Source of the DNA: Agelaius tricolor
Taxonomy: Eukaryota > Chordata > Aves > Passeriformes > Icteridae
Direction: 5' to 3'
DNA length: 64,000 nt
Assembly (NCBI GenBank): GCA_023055355.1
Contig: JALJCS010000001.1
Location: 71,403,381 to 71,467,380 of the forward strand
Part shown: one piece after another, positions 36,670 to 48,259 of the stretch
Layout: every line of letters begins with the position of its first letter
How positions within the stretch are numbered: position 1 is the stretch's first letter
The notes under the pieces: model-generated
What the model was told of the DNA's origin: nothing
The model's database searches: none
Seen by the model: the letters and a program-made list of their open reading frames with translations, nothing else
Position numbers and translations under genes: made by a program

Positions 36670-36795
36670 CACATCCCTCTAGAGAGCAATGCTGGAAGGC
36701 AAATTATTCATGCATTTACTTAACACAGGATCTTTCCTACATTACAGTAACTTTAATATTCTGTCCTGGGGTGACTTTACAAAAAAAAAATTACT

Positions 36796-36821
36796 CAAGA
36801 AATTTCCTACAAGAAATTTCC
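36796..36821. repeat. 12 bp direct repeat, period 14
   Basis: CAAGAAATTTCC is at 36796-36807 and again at 36810-36821, separated by TA. Confidence 0.95.
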
Positions 36822-37495
36822 CATTAAAAACATCAAGTTCTGTAAAAGCTCCATGGTTAATTAATGGTTGTGCATGCCAGCATTAATTATACTCTGTTAG
36901 ATTATAGTTAAAAGGGTTTAATTTCAAAAATTATGTAATTAGTGCAATTTAATCTTTGGTGTGACTTCATTAAATCATTATGAATAGGAAAAGTATTTTA
37001 AGATTAAAGAAGAATATTGTTTTTAATGCTCTTTTGAGGTTCATTGGCTTCCAGTTTTACTTAACTTTGTTATACCAGAACATATATGTTAGAAAGAAGA
37101 TTTCAAAATTCCATAAAAGAAGGGGCTGTATGGTGGGAATGGATCAAGCTTTGCCTGATATTAACAAAACTCCAGGCTTGAAAAATGCTAAAATTTTTAT
37201 GCTCTGGGTCAAGTTTTATTCTGAAAAGCACAGGGATTTATTTCTGCCTATGGATGAAAAACTGTCAGTTAAAGGGTTAGCATGGACACCTCTAAGATGT
37301 TTCATGACAGAGCTGCCAAGCAGGTGGGAAATGACCCCGGGTTAGCAGTGAATCCTGCAAGCAGAGATGAGGAATCACTTTTCTTGGCTCAGCCCATGCA
37401 GAGGTGCTACAGATCCAGGAACAGAGCAATTCACCCCCAAGAAGAGACAGACCATATGCAGACACTCAGCACCACCAGTTATCAGCTATTTTTAG

Positions 37496-37580
37496 CAGTT
37501 TTTTGGTTTGGTTGGTTGGTTTTGTTTTGTTGTTGTTGTGTTGGTTTTAAGTTTTTTTTTGGTTTGGCTGGGTTTTTTTG
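37496..37580. repeat. T/G-rich simple sequence
   Basis: An 85 bp tract made of ttgg, tttg and ttgttg words ending in T runs, strongly strand-asymmetric (almost no C or A on the plus strand). Confidence 0.9.
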
Positions 37581-38939
37581 TGAAACATTAGAATACTTTC
37601 ACTTTATCTTTTCCCATATTTATTTAGTAATGATGCATTCAGAAAGGAAAGGAAGTATCAGCTGGTGTTCTTCAGCTCAAACAATATGCTTCTTGTAAAA
37701 CTTCACAAGCAATTAATATCTGATTAAAGTTGGGCAAAACATTTTTCCCCTAACTTCAGAACTGCCTTTCTATTATGCTTCTCATGAAGGAAAATGCTTG
37801 TTGTGAACAATAAAAGGAAAGTCCCACTTTCCTGTGAATAGCTGTAACATCAAACCTCAGGCTTTCATATAATGGGCTCCTATTCTCTTCCTGGACTGAA
37901 GGGCGGCCTAAGTGAAACGTTCCCAAAAAGAGATGTGGAAAAAAATCCCCTAGAAACAATAAAAAAAATTTCCAAAAAACCATACACTCAGACTTTGCCT
38001 TGTGCCAAATCTCTCTGCTTTGCTATTTACCTGATTGTGTGCCAACAAATGCACAGATTATCCCAGAGCAAGACAGGATCCTTTTTCCTGCACCACAGCT
38101 TTCACAGGGAAAGTAGAGACCACGCAGATGGGAAAAAAAAGAAGTAGAATTTCTTTGTAAAAAGCAAGAGGACAAAGATGTGCAATATAGATATGAAAGA
38201 GATGGATGACTCATTGACTAAAAAGGAAGATGCAGCCATTTTTACCATCATGTAAAGCTTAATTAAATCATGCTCTGAATGGGGACACGGATGGGGACTC
38301 CCTCTGTGCCTCTTCAACTCACTGCACCATTTTGTCTCTTCCTGCCAGGCAGGAAGAAAGGACTTTACCTGCATTGCTGAGCTGTGAGAGATCACTTAAT
38401 GATTGAAGAGGATTTTAAAGATGGGAAGTGTGCAGCAATACAACTGGTAAATACCAGGTGGCTCAAGCTTTGCCCTCAGCTCACGAAGGCAATCATCTGG
38501 ACTTTCACATTTTCATTCATTTTGGAACAGGTTCAGTTTGTGCTTTGAATCATGCTTAGAGAAACGCTGCAAAAAACTACTGTCAAAACTCTCAACTATG
38601 TTTAAATAAAAACATATAAACAGTAGAAATAAGAAATATCAGAGAAAAACAGTATTATGGAAGCACTTCAGATCTGTCAAAATACTGTTTCCTGGCTAGT
38701 GTGGGAAACATTAAAAAAATACTCAGAAAATATTTGAGTTTGGGTTTATCCAACCTTTGCTAGAGCAGCTGTTTAATCATACAGTTAGATTTCAGGTATT
38801 CAAACAGAATAAAATGTGCTTTCAGTGATCAAATTGTTTCTCTCTTGCATGCCTAGTTATAAAAATGAAAAAATACCTTTGCAAAAAAATCTGTGGTATT
38901 TTAGTTAATATGTATTTGCTTACTGTTATCTGTCAGAGA

Positions 38940-39380
38940 AAAGCTAAGCTGCTGCCCCGTGTGACAAAAGTCCTGAATCGAATGGGTTTGGGCATGATGA
39001 ATTCATGCCTATGACTACTATAACCATAGGGACAAATATGAAGGGCAGAATAAGATACAACCAGGAAATGGAATGAAAAATAACATGAGGACATTCTCCA
39101 AAGATACGAAAGATGAGTTAGTCCAGTATGTGAAAGGAAATGAGAAATAATAATAGGTGACAGGTTTAAGGCCTTTTTTCCTTCAGTAGTCACTTAAAGA
39201 AAGGAAGTTTATTTAAAATGGTTAAGTAGCTGTTGCAAGCAGGATGAGATGTTAGTGATCCTCCCTGAGAACAGTGTGGTGAGGACAGATGAGGTTCCAG
39301 GGCACTGGAGAAGAACAATTAGGGTGACTGTTTTCAGAAAAGAAGGAAGGGAGATTGAAGCAGTCAGGCTGGAGAAGGAT
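38940..39380 (+). mobile_element. Old CR1 LINE, ORF2-region fragment (left part)
   Basis: Decayed sense CR1 reverse-transcriptase-region sequence. 'aggtttaaggccttttttccttcagtagtcact' corresponds to the conserved 'aatgcctt.tttgcttcagt.ttcact' segment. 'gatgaggttccagggcactggagaagaacaattagggtgactgttttcagaaaagaaggaagggag' corresponds to the 'ggaactggagaa...gtgacccc..tcttcaagaaagg' segment. The element resumes after the LTR that interrupts it. The left boundary is uncertain. Confidence 0.5.
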
Positions 39381-40015
39381 TGTCCTTCTCGGACATCCCG
39401 ACTGGCTATCCAGCACCGCTAGCACTACGGGGGCACTATCCCCATCTCCGTGGTTCGGGACAGCACCTGAGGCAAACACTCTGTGCTACGACAGCAGAGC
39501 GACCTTGTGGTAGGATGTGGCTTGGCTTATGGCTACAGTCAGCAGAAACAAGAAGAGAGCGCTCTGCAGCTGTGGTGAACCCAGGTTTATTGGGTCCCAG
39601 GGGAACCCACAGCCAAAGAGAAAGTCCGGGCGGGCGGGGGGGAGGGAGGGAAACAGGGGAGGAGTCAGTCCTTGGACAAATGGAGGTTTTAGAGGGGAGT
39701 GGGATACAAAAGATTGACTTAGGGAAAACCTCAATGGGGATAACTTGAGGGTGGGGCCCCAGCTCCGGGTGGGGCCCCAGCCCCTGAACCAATCACTCGA
39801 TGCTGTAGCTGGAAGTTTCTAGAGAGAAGGGTGGGAGCACTGAGTGACGGACAGGGCACTGGGGAGGGATTTGAGAAAGGGTACATTAGTCTCCAGGGCA
39901 ACTGGGGAGGAGTTGGGATAACTGGCAGCATAAAGGAGGGAAGGGAGAACCAGGGCAGAACCATTACATGATAGGGGGAACAGAACAGTCCAACTTATAC
40001 AGACACAACACAACA
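39381..40015 (-). mobile_element. Retroviral LTR (ERV1/ERVK-like), solo
   Basis: On the minus strand this runs from TGTTGTGTTGTGTCTGTATA (40015) to ...CCGAGAAGGACA (39381), about 635 bp with TG/CA ends. A polyadenylation signal AATAAA lies at 39591-39586 in the expected place before an R/U5-like segment. A duplicated 'gggtggggccccagctcc' block lies at about 39749-39784. No gag, pol or env sequence is adjacent, so it is a solo LTR. The flanks (39371-39380 'ggagaaggat' and 40016-40025 'ggagatgtat') are similar but do not form an exact target duplication, so the ends are approximate. The family assignment is tentative. Confidence 0.65.
39628..39650 (+). other. G-quadruplex-forming motif
   Basis: Five G tracts of three or more separated by single bases (ggg c ggg c ggggggg a ggg a ggg). 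It lies on the plus strand, that is the antisense strand of the LTR. Confidence 0.75.
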
Positions 40016-40250
40016 GGAGATGTATTAGAATTGTCCCTAATCAACCTGATTGCATTTCCTGAAAAAAGAACAAAACAGTGTTTGTAAGATGCAGGAAACA
40101 TCTTATTAAGAAAAGCCAAGGCAGGTTTGTAGACAATCAGTTGGTTCCACCTGTAAGATGCTAAAATATCCTTGCCAGTCTAGATGGCATTGACAAGGCT
40201 GCAGATGTCCTTGGTTTGGGAAAAACACTTGATATAGCCAACGAATCCAT
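40016..40250 (+). mobile_element. Old CR1 LINE, ORF2-region fragment (right part)
   Basis: This continues the element interrupted at 39381. 'aagatgcaggaaacatcttattaagaaaagccaaggcaggtttgtag' and 'attgacaaggctgcagatgtccttggtttgggaaaaacacttgatatagcc' resemble the CR1 reverse-transcriptase stations that follow those seen on the left. The copy is too decayed to code. Confidence 0.45.
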
Positions 40251-40278
40251 TTCTAGAAACTTCTAGACATTTCTAGAA
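40251..40278. promoter_or_regulatory. Six-unit heat shock element array
   Basis: The sequence reads TTC-ta-GAA-ac-TTC-ta-GAC-at-TTC-ta-GAA: six 5 bp modules in strict alternating orientation, five of them exact nGAAn/nTTCn and one GAC. Heat shock factor trimers bind three or more such modules, so this matches the consensus in an extended form. It can also be described as a 10 bp tandem repeat of about 2.8 copies. No promoter is visible next to it, so whether it is used is unknown. Confidence 0.6.
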
Positions 40279-43200
40279 AAAAGAGCAGCTGGAAAAGATT
40301 TTAACAACCCTTAAACATAAAATCACTGCTCAGAAGAGGAAAAGAATTGTTCTTCTTGTACACTGTGAAGGGAGATAGAATAATTAAATTACAGAAATTA
40401 CACTTGCACTGATGTTTTGAAGTCCCAAGTGACTGAGCTGTTCCAGCTTGCATTTGCTGCAGTAAATTCTGTCCTCTCTTGCTCTGCAAACCAGTCCTGC
40501 TCCACAGTAAGTGATTTGTTTACACTAAATGCTCTCCTTTGTGGGAAGTTGGTCTGGCAAAAATCATTGTTATATCTCAAACAGTGAGTCACTGAGCTTC
40601 CTCTCTAGCAGGACAAATGAAACACTTTTCACCATCAACCAAATAATCCCTGTGGATCATGTGTTCTGATTGTTGGAAATCCTTGCAGACAATCATTATA
40701 AAATTTCCTTCCTCTGTACAGAGGCTCCTTCTTAATAATAGAGTGCAAGGGAACCAGGATTACCATATGCTGCTGCTCCTGGTCAAAGAATATCTTCCTA
40801 TGATTTTTTCCTTTGAACCTATGCACAAGAGCTTGGAAGATGGCAGAAACAGGGGCAGTAGTGTGGAAATCTGAAGATCTTTGCTTCCTTTCCACAGCAG
40901 GTTCCTGAGACAGACCTGCAAGGCAAATGGTACAACAGACAGTTCAGGAGAAGAATTCACAAAGCCCAAATTCTCTGTGGGCTGGATGGGGAAGTTTCCA
41001 GACCAATGGACGGTGATCACCAGCAAGATGCTCCCAAGGGTAGGAGCTTCCTGAAGGTCTCTCTTTGCTTTTTGTCAAATTTTGGCTTTACATATCCACA
41101 CAAAAAAAAAATCCAGCAAGCAATTCCCTAAGGGGCTCCAGCCCCAAATAAACACCTCCCAAGTCAGAAAAAGGGCTGCATGCCATGGATGTTTGGTCCA
41201 TAGGGGCCTTCCCTTAACAGAGGTGGAGTCTTTGCTGAGACAGTCCTGTTAATTGGAGTACAGTATAGTGGGGATTCAAAGCATTTCAGGAAAAACTGCA
41301 GCTGTAATATGAAGTCTTCCTCCTGGGCAAGAGATCTGGGCAGTGGGGTTCCTACAAAAGATAAGCATTGCTCCTGGCTGTGTATGGGGGATCACAACAT
41401 TGGTGTGCATGTTACACAACTGGAGTGAACCAGGCCTGTGAGGGTTCCCAGCTTCTAAATTCTAATTAGCCCTTGGCTAAAAATTAAGTCCAGAGAGGTT
41501 TAATCCAGACCAGTGTTTACTGAAAAACATGTGAGTAACCCTGGGATTCACATGTACTGCGTTCCCACTGAAAATGCTAGAAGCTCCAAAGCAGGCTGTG
41601 TGCTTCAAATGCCCTCAGTGTTAGTGAGACTCTTGATTTTTTAAGCATCAGAATTTTAACTGAGCTTGCTGTGGTATGGAGCCCCTGACAGTTAATTTTA
41701 GGTTGTGCTCCTGTGAGCAGAATTGTGCCATTCTGATGCAGCATGTGTGCAGTGTAGATATGGGGCATTTTATTGCCGTGGCCTGCTGCCATATCACCTT
41801 ATTATTATCCCTTGAGAAGGAAACAATGTAGATTTATGTTTTTCTTGAGCTCTTTATTTTGGTTGTTTTTTCCTGCCTGGTTATTTTTAGTGCAAAATTG
41901 TTCCAAATTATGTCAAGGACAGGAGAAGTTGAACTACAACCATGATCGAAAGTGCTGATGTCTGTGAGGGATGTTTCTGTGAACAACAAAAGCCAGAGAT
42001 ATGTTCTATTGCACAACTCTAAAGAAATCTGTAAAAAGTGAAGTGCTGCTTCTGTTATCTCCAGACAGTCCCTATTCCAGCCCATCCTGGTGAGAAGAAC
42101 CTGGCTGTCAATTTTAGCAGCTGCAGGATCATATTCTCTGACGTGAAAAAGCCTCTTTCAAGAAAAAACACATCTGTGTAAGGACATGAGCTAGCTGGCA
42201 CAGTCCCTCCCCTTCCATTGCTTTTGAAGAATACACAATATTCAAACGCTGAAATCACTTGCAGGTTTACATCCTCTGCTCAAGACATTTAACATCTCCC
42301 TGGGTTATTTGCTTTTGGAGACAGACCCATGGCATTTCCCAGAAATTAATGAACAAATTCACAACCTCTTTTGCTGGCTTGGGAAACAGCAGCACGGATG
42401 AATTCTCCATGGATAAGGTTTTAATGTTGAGTTGTCAGAGACACAGGTACCTGACAGGTCTTGAAGATTAATTATGGAGCACAGCTTTCTCTGCTCCTGT
42501 CTGCCTGCTCCAAAGAGACAACTGTGTTTCCTTCCCTTTAATGAATGTGTGCTGTAATAACAGCTTGCAAATATTTTACCTCTGGAAGCAATTACTGAGT
42601 TTGTTTTAAAAGCTGAGCTAACACTGAAGACATGTTTACTCTCCAAGTAGACACCCTGTATTTGAGCTATTACATTTGTTACTATTTTTAAACCAATGTT
42701 GTGAATGCAAGTTGCTTCATCTGCTACAGCAAACACCCTAGTTTGTTAATAAATTAGCTAAAGGGGAAGCGAGGGAGAGGTTTCAAGAGCAAAACAATGT
42801 GTTGGGAAATCACCTCAATTCCAAATTAAATTAGAAGTGTGTGATGCTGCCAGACGTTGTGAAAGCCATAATGAGCTGTGTAATGCTCAAAGCCCCTCTG
42901 CTCCCCTCCCTCTGAATATTTCTCCATTCCATGGTGCCTGCAGCTCCTGCTAAAGACGTTTTACACTTCTGGGCTCTTTGCTTGGGTCCATCACTTTCTG
43001 TCTCCTGTGGGAAAACAGTGGCAGCAGCCAGGGACAAGGCTGGGACAATGCTGGCCTCCACTGGCACTTTCTAAATCCTTTCTGTAGCACTATAAACCTT
43101 AATCTCAAACAATCTGTAGAGATTAGGGCCAGTCTCCATTAGTCTGCTCTTGGGAGTAGCCTCAGATGGTTTTCTCCTCAATTAATAATTGCCACCAGCT

Positions 43201-43639
43201 CTTATGTCAGGGATTACTGAATTAGTGGAGACCACCTTTGGAAGTGACCCCTGGCAGGCATCTGTGTCACAGACAGAGTCAAATTCAAGGGAAGTTGTTC
43301 TTTACTGAATATGATGGAGTTTAGGAAGATGCAAGCTGGACAAGTGAAGTTATTTCCAATTTTTTCTGTGTTATTTTTCCTTCCTTTCCTGTGGGGAAGC
43401 TTGCTGTCAAAATCCTTCTCTAGCAATTGGGAAATGTAGGCAGAGTATCACACATCTTGTGTTGATGGCTCTCTGCATAAGAACTAATAAGACACCTTTG
43501 AGAAGAAGGAGGCAGCATTATATCCACAGTGGGTGGCATTGGATTTTGGGAAGTAGTATCCCATTTCCCCTCAAAAATACTGTGCTACAGCATCAGCACA
43601 GTGTGGGAGGCATCAGAGCCACCTCCTCTCTGCCACCAC
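40279..43639. other. Intergenic sequence without recognised genes
   Basis: AT-rich single-copy DNA. No exon or repeat was recognised, and the ORFs present are short and occur on both strands. Confidence 0.35.
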
Positions 43640-43776
43640 CATGGCACATTCAAGGTCAGGTTGAACGGGGCTTTCAGCAACCTGATATAGTTCAGGATGT
43701 CCCTGCTCATTGCAGGGGCCATGGACTTCAAAGCTCCCTCATAACCTAAACCCCTCTAAGATTTTATGGTGCTGTT
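43640..43776 (+). mobile_element. CR1 LINE, 3' end fragment
   Basis: Sense CR1 end: 'cacattcaaggtcaggttgaacggggctttcagcaacctgatatagttcaggatgtccctgctcattgcagggg', then the decayed tail 'aacctaaacccctctaagattttatggt'. Moderately diverged. Confidence 0.88.
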
Positions 43777-45770
43777 TCAACTCAGTACAGCCCTCTGCCC
43801 CCATCCTTCCTTTGCTCCTTCCCCTTGTACCTCCACTGATCCTTTTTGCTCCATTGCTTGTCTCCTTTTGGCATTTTGGTGAAGAAAGGAAAAAGGACAA
43901 CAGGTGGAAAATAGGGGGCAGTTCCTCCTGTCCCTGGGAGCAGAGAGTCAGTGCAACACAGCCTTGGTTCTGTTTCCTTTCCACATGGGGAAATTTAGGA
44001 TTCCATCACACAGTAAAAATACAAAACTGCCTCATTGTCCTAGAAAGCTGTGTAAGAATCTGAAGCAACTTTTTTTGCACAATCAAAGTTGATGAGAGGT
44101 CTTCCCACCAAATTCACAAGCAGCAGGACCAAGTCTGTACAATTAAAATGGGAGCTCCAACATCAAAGGCAGGCAAAGAAAGGGCACAGCATGAGCTCAT
44201 GGGATTGTTTACTATGCAACCGTGCTCTGCACGTTTTCAAACCTTTTGCTTGGTTTAAAAATGCTTGGCTTTTCCTTTGAACTCCAGGCAGCGTGCATGT
44301 TTAGGCCCACTAAAATACATGATGTTTTCTAACAAACTACAATGCAGATTAGATCAATTCTTTAATCTCATGTTTTCCTCTTGAAGACTGCAATCAACCA
44401 TTTTATGCTCAGTTGGATATAAAATTAACCCAGGCACTTTAGCTTTATTTCAGAATGTTCTGTATTCTAAACTGTCTAATTTTGCTGGGAATATGCCAGG
44501 GTCTTCTCATCCATAAAGGTGAATAGATCTAAACAGAAGGTGCACAGCTACTTCACTGTGAAAATACTGGGTGAGGTAGAATCACACAAGATTTTGATGG
44601 ATATTAAAGAGAGGCCACAATCACAGGCACTTTTTTTCCAGGGAAAATGAACAACATGGAGTATGCTGGTGAATCTGCATAAATAACTTCTGAAGAAAAA
44701 GCAGCTCAAGAAAATATTTTAAAGATCTGAAAATCCCAACAACAAGACCACCACTGACAAAGTGAACCATTTGCAGTTACTGCTCCAGCTACTGTCTGCC
44801 AGTGACTGTCTCTTACAGGCAAGTGTTTTCCTTGAGCACATGGATAGGGTATGGTAACAGTCAGAGAGCTCTTCTATTCTGTAAGAAAAGGTCTGAAAAG
44901 TATTGGGAAGCTTGTGATATCACAAGGTCTTTGTGATACTGGGAGACAGACCTTTATGTAATTTACAGGAAGTGCTTTTAGCAACTTTATGACTACAATT
45001 TCTATAAATATCTGTTGTAGAAAAAACACAGGGACAAAGGAAGCTTTCTCAGAAAAACAATAAACTGTCATAAGTGATTGCACTTTGCAAAAACTATACT
45101 CAGAAGCTTTGGTTTATATTTTGAAGAAGTAACCTGCAGCCTTCCACTCCTACTGGGCTAAACTCTGTTTTTCTAAAATCTGCCTGTTGCTGGATTCCTC
45201 TTCTTCCATTAAGTCCTTTTGATTCTCCTCCTGGGCTGGACTAGTACTATTTTCTTGTACTTCTTGGAATAAAATTTGATTCTGGGCAGAATTGTGGCCT
45301 GTGTCATTTCCCACATGGGGGGACTTTTGGGAGCAGGTTTTTTGGAACAGGTGTTTCACAGTGCTTAATGCAGTTGCAGCCTTTTTCCAACACCCCAGTA
45401 AACCATAAAAGTGCTCTCAGCTTTTCTATAATATTTCTGGAGAGCCCTGGATGGCAGCAATAAGGGCTGGCTTTGATATCTGTGAAGGACTGTTGTGAAA
45501 ATTGGTTTGAGCCCCAGCCCAGACACCTGAGGAAATTTCCTTTCCCATCACACTAATGAATCACTGTGTTAAATATGACACCAACTTGTTAAAGGTGGAG
45601 AAGATAAAAAAAATAGCATGTAATGATCAGGAGCACTTCTCCCAAAGTTAAGCAATAAACAAAATAAAACCATTTGAATTCTCCTTCTGTAATTTCAGGG
45701 TTTGTGTCTCCAGTACTAACACCCCACAGGGCAGACTCTGCGCCCTGTCTCTCCTCCCAGGATAAAAAAA
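43777..45770. other. Intergenic sequence without recognised genes
   Basis: No repeat family was recognised. A Glu/Gln/Ser-rich minus-strand frame at 45150-45359 looks somewhat protein-like but lacks a convincing start, acceptor or donor. Confidence 0.35.
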
Positions 45771-46107
45771 GCTGATGACTCAATTCTGAACAGCCCTTCA
45801 GCCAACCCAAGCTCCTTCTCTCTTCTGGCTCCTCTGGTAAGCAGCCCCTTTTTGACCATTATTCCTCTTCTTCAATCATTTCTACCCCAAGACCCAATGT
45901 CCCCCTAAGACCCTCCTTACTGTGATTCCTTCTCTCTCTTGTTTAAATGTACTTTCATGCCCTAAATCTGCAAGCTGTGAAAGATAGATCACTCACTCCA
46001 GGCCTGTTTTGGCTTGGTGAATTGGCTCAGGTTTTTCTTGTGTTAAGTAATTGTGTAATTTCCTCCCTTTTCTCATGTCTTTTTACTTTCTTTATTTTTT
46101 TAAACAG

Positions 46108-46194
46108 AAATTCTCCAAATATGAAGAACTTAAATGAAACTCCAACATCTTCCAGATGGCTTCCTCAAACACAAAAATTAATCAATTTCCCTAG
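46108..46194 (+). other. Candidate internal exon (coding or non-coding)
   Basis: A strong acceptor (pyrimidine-rich 46079-46101, then AAACAG ending at 46107) is followed by 87 nt and the donor AG|GTGAAA at 46195. Exactly one frame is open, phase 2 to phase 2, reading Asn-Ser-Pro-Asn-Met-Lys-Asn-Leu-Asn-Glu and so on. A perfect alternative donor, GAG|GTAAGT, lies at 46257 and an upstream donor, CTCTG|GTAAGC, at 45837, giving a 271 nt intron. The longer version to 46256 contains an in-frame stop, so a non-coding transcript is at least as likely. The translated sequence is not recognised. Confidence 0.28.
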
Positions 46195-46262
46195 GTGAAA
46201 GGCTTTAGTCTCCAAGGCTCAGCTCAGATCTATCTGGTACAAAGCTCTTGTGTGAGGTAAGT

Positions 46263-47844
46263 TTCCTCTCCAACACTTGTGCTCATTTCCTGGAGAAGGC
46301 CTTTGTTTCCCTGGTGTGTGTTTGCTGTGTGGGCTACAACTCTTTATCAGTCTTTTCCTCACTCTGACCTCCTGTCTTTTCAGCTTCTCTGGTTTGCATC
46401 TGTGCCTGGAGTTCCTTTGCCTTCCCAGATCATGGGTTTTCTATTCTCCTGCTCTGGTACTGCCTCACTGCTGCTGGGATCGAGCTGTGCTCCCACATGC
46501 AGACTATCTGAAATTGGGGCTAGGGGTTACTTTATGAAAACCAGGTGACTTATAAAATTAGACAGTCAAAATTACAGGCAGTTATAACACATTTGTGACT
46601 GTTACAACTTCTTTGGGGACTGACTTGACAGGGTTTTTAAGGCAGCAGGTGAATAGCTGGTACTTCAAAGACAAGAGTCATCCTGAAGCTCATTGCAAAA
46701 ATTATCAGCATTTCCTGCAAATGGCAAGATACATAGAACAGACATCTGGATTAGATACCAACTCTTTTGTAAATGGTTTTACAGAAAGAAATAAAAATGA
46801 ATACACAATTTAAACAAAAATAAATAGTGGAGATGGAGGTGAGAAGGACAAGGAGAAAAATTGAATGGGCAAAGGGAGATAGATTAAGCTGTTGAAAAAA
46901 CGCCAAATATATATGAAAGTCAACACAGCAGAGCAATAGGAGACTGAGGACTGCATAGAGCAGTGCTGTTGTACTGACAAAAATAAGTAAGTAGCAGGAA
47001 CAAAAATCTCATTTTCTAAGAAAAGAAGTCACCATGCAAAAATGACATAATGGGTCTTGTTTTTTTTCTCCCTTCCTCTCTTCAAATGCAGTCTAGGAGA
47101 ATGTGGTTTCTACATCACATGCATCACATTTTCTCCTGGAAGTTACAATGCTGTTACCAGATACTGCCATGTCACTCATCCCACTGTGACCTTCTTCAAG
47201 GACCTTGTAGAGCAAAACTCCAGAGTGTAGTAAAATTAGGCATATTTTGTGTCTCTTTCTTGTCTTTGGTAGGGGTGAAATTTAACTCTGTGCATATTTT
47301 ATGTGTCTCATAATAACACCCACTCATTCATTGCAGAAGAGGCATTCTATTGTCCTCCTGTGACACTTCCTTGGGATTGCAGCTGGAGGATGTGTCCCTG
47401 GGACTTCCCTTTGTTCCCTTGCTCTGAGCTAGACACTTGTGGCAGGTGCTGGATTGGCACCTTACAGAAACAGATACTCTAGGTCACAGCTTGCACAAGT
47501 GGAGACAGTTTAAGTGTCTGGCTTGTGTATGGCACTATCGCTGCTGCTGGAGCACAGGGGTTAATCAGCAGCTGTCAAACAGCACTGTTCCAGCACTCCT
47601 GGGCTGGGGTGGTATCTCAGTATTGTGGGACAACAGCCAAAGCTGAGAAGCTGAGAGAGAAGATTTCAGCTTTTTTTTTTTTTTTTTACCTTTTAGAGCA
47701 GGAGAGTGCTGTAGTCATTACTGCAGGTCTTGCCTCTACCTGCCCCTTTTTAAGGATGTCCTTCTGGCAATCTGAAGACTGTCCTTCCTGGGAAAAAGAA
47801 ACAGAGGGAAAGTGGGACTGTGATAACCCATTAATAAACCTAGT
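46263..47844. other. Intergenic sequence without recognised genes
   Basis: No repeat or exon is recognised. A run of 17 T is at 47671-47687. Confidence 0.35.
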
Positions 47845-48259
47845 CTGATGAGGAGCAGCTGAGAGAGCTTGGGGTGTTCAGCCTGGAAAGAGGGAGGCTC
47901 AGGGGGGATCTTCTCACTCTACATCTCCTGACAGGAGGTTGTACCAAGTGGGGGGTGCTTTTTCCTCTCAAGCAGAAAGTGACAGGACTAAAGGAAATGG
48001 CCTCAGGTTGCACTGGGGAGGTTTAGATTGGATATTATAAAAAAAACATTCTTTCCAAAAAGGTTGTCAAACATTGGAACAGGCTGCCCAGGGGAGGGGT
48101 TGAGTCACCATCCCTGGGGATATTTAAAAGATGAGTAAATGTGGCCCTTGCAGACATGGTTTATTGGTTGTGTGAACTTGGCAGTGCTGGGTGAAAGGTT
48201 GGACTTGGTGATCTCAGAGGTCTTTCCAACCTAAACAATTCCATCCTTCCATGCTATGA
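47845..48259 (+). mobile_element. CR1 LINE, 3' fragment
   Basis: Sense CR1: 'gatgaggagcagctgagagagcttggggtgttcagcctggaaagagggaggctcaggggggatctt', 'gtcaaacattggaacaggctgcccaggggaggggttgagtcaccatccctggggatatttaaaagatgagtaaatgtggc', and the end 'ggttggacttggtgatctcagaggtctttccaacctaaacaattccatccttccatg'. A younger-looking copy. Confidence 0.95.

Larger units (their letters stand above)
35966..38939. other. AT-rich intergenic sequence without recognised genes
   Basis: This is AT-rich DNA with a T/G simple tract (37496-37580), two 14 bp-period duplications (36642-36669 and 36796-36821), a 17 bp palindrome at 36472-36488 and an inverted repeat at 38647-38690. The 121-codon frame at 36980-37345 has no recognisable domain and no flanking splice sites, so I do not call it. 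Confidence 0.35.

Noticed and set aside
45150..45359. Glu/Gln/Ser-rich minus-strand frame that looks protein-like
   Set aside because: There is no ATG (it opens at GTG), no pyrimidine-rich acceptor upstream and only a poor donor candidate.
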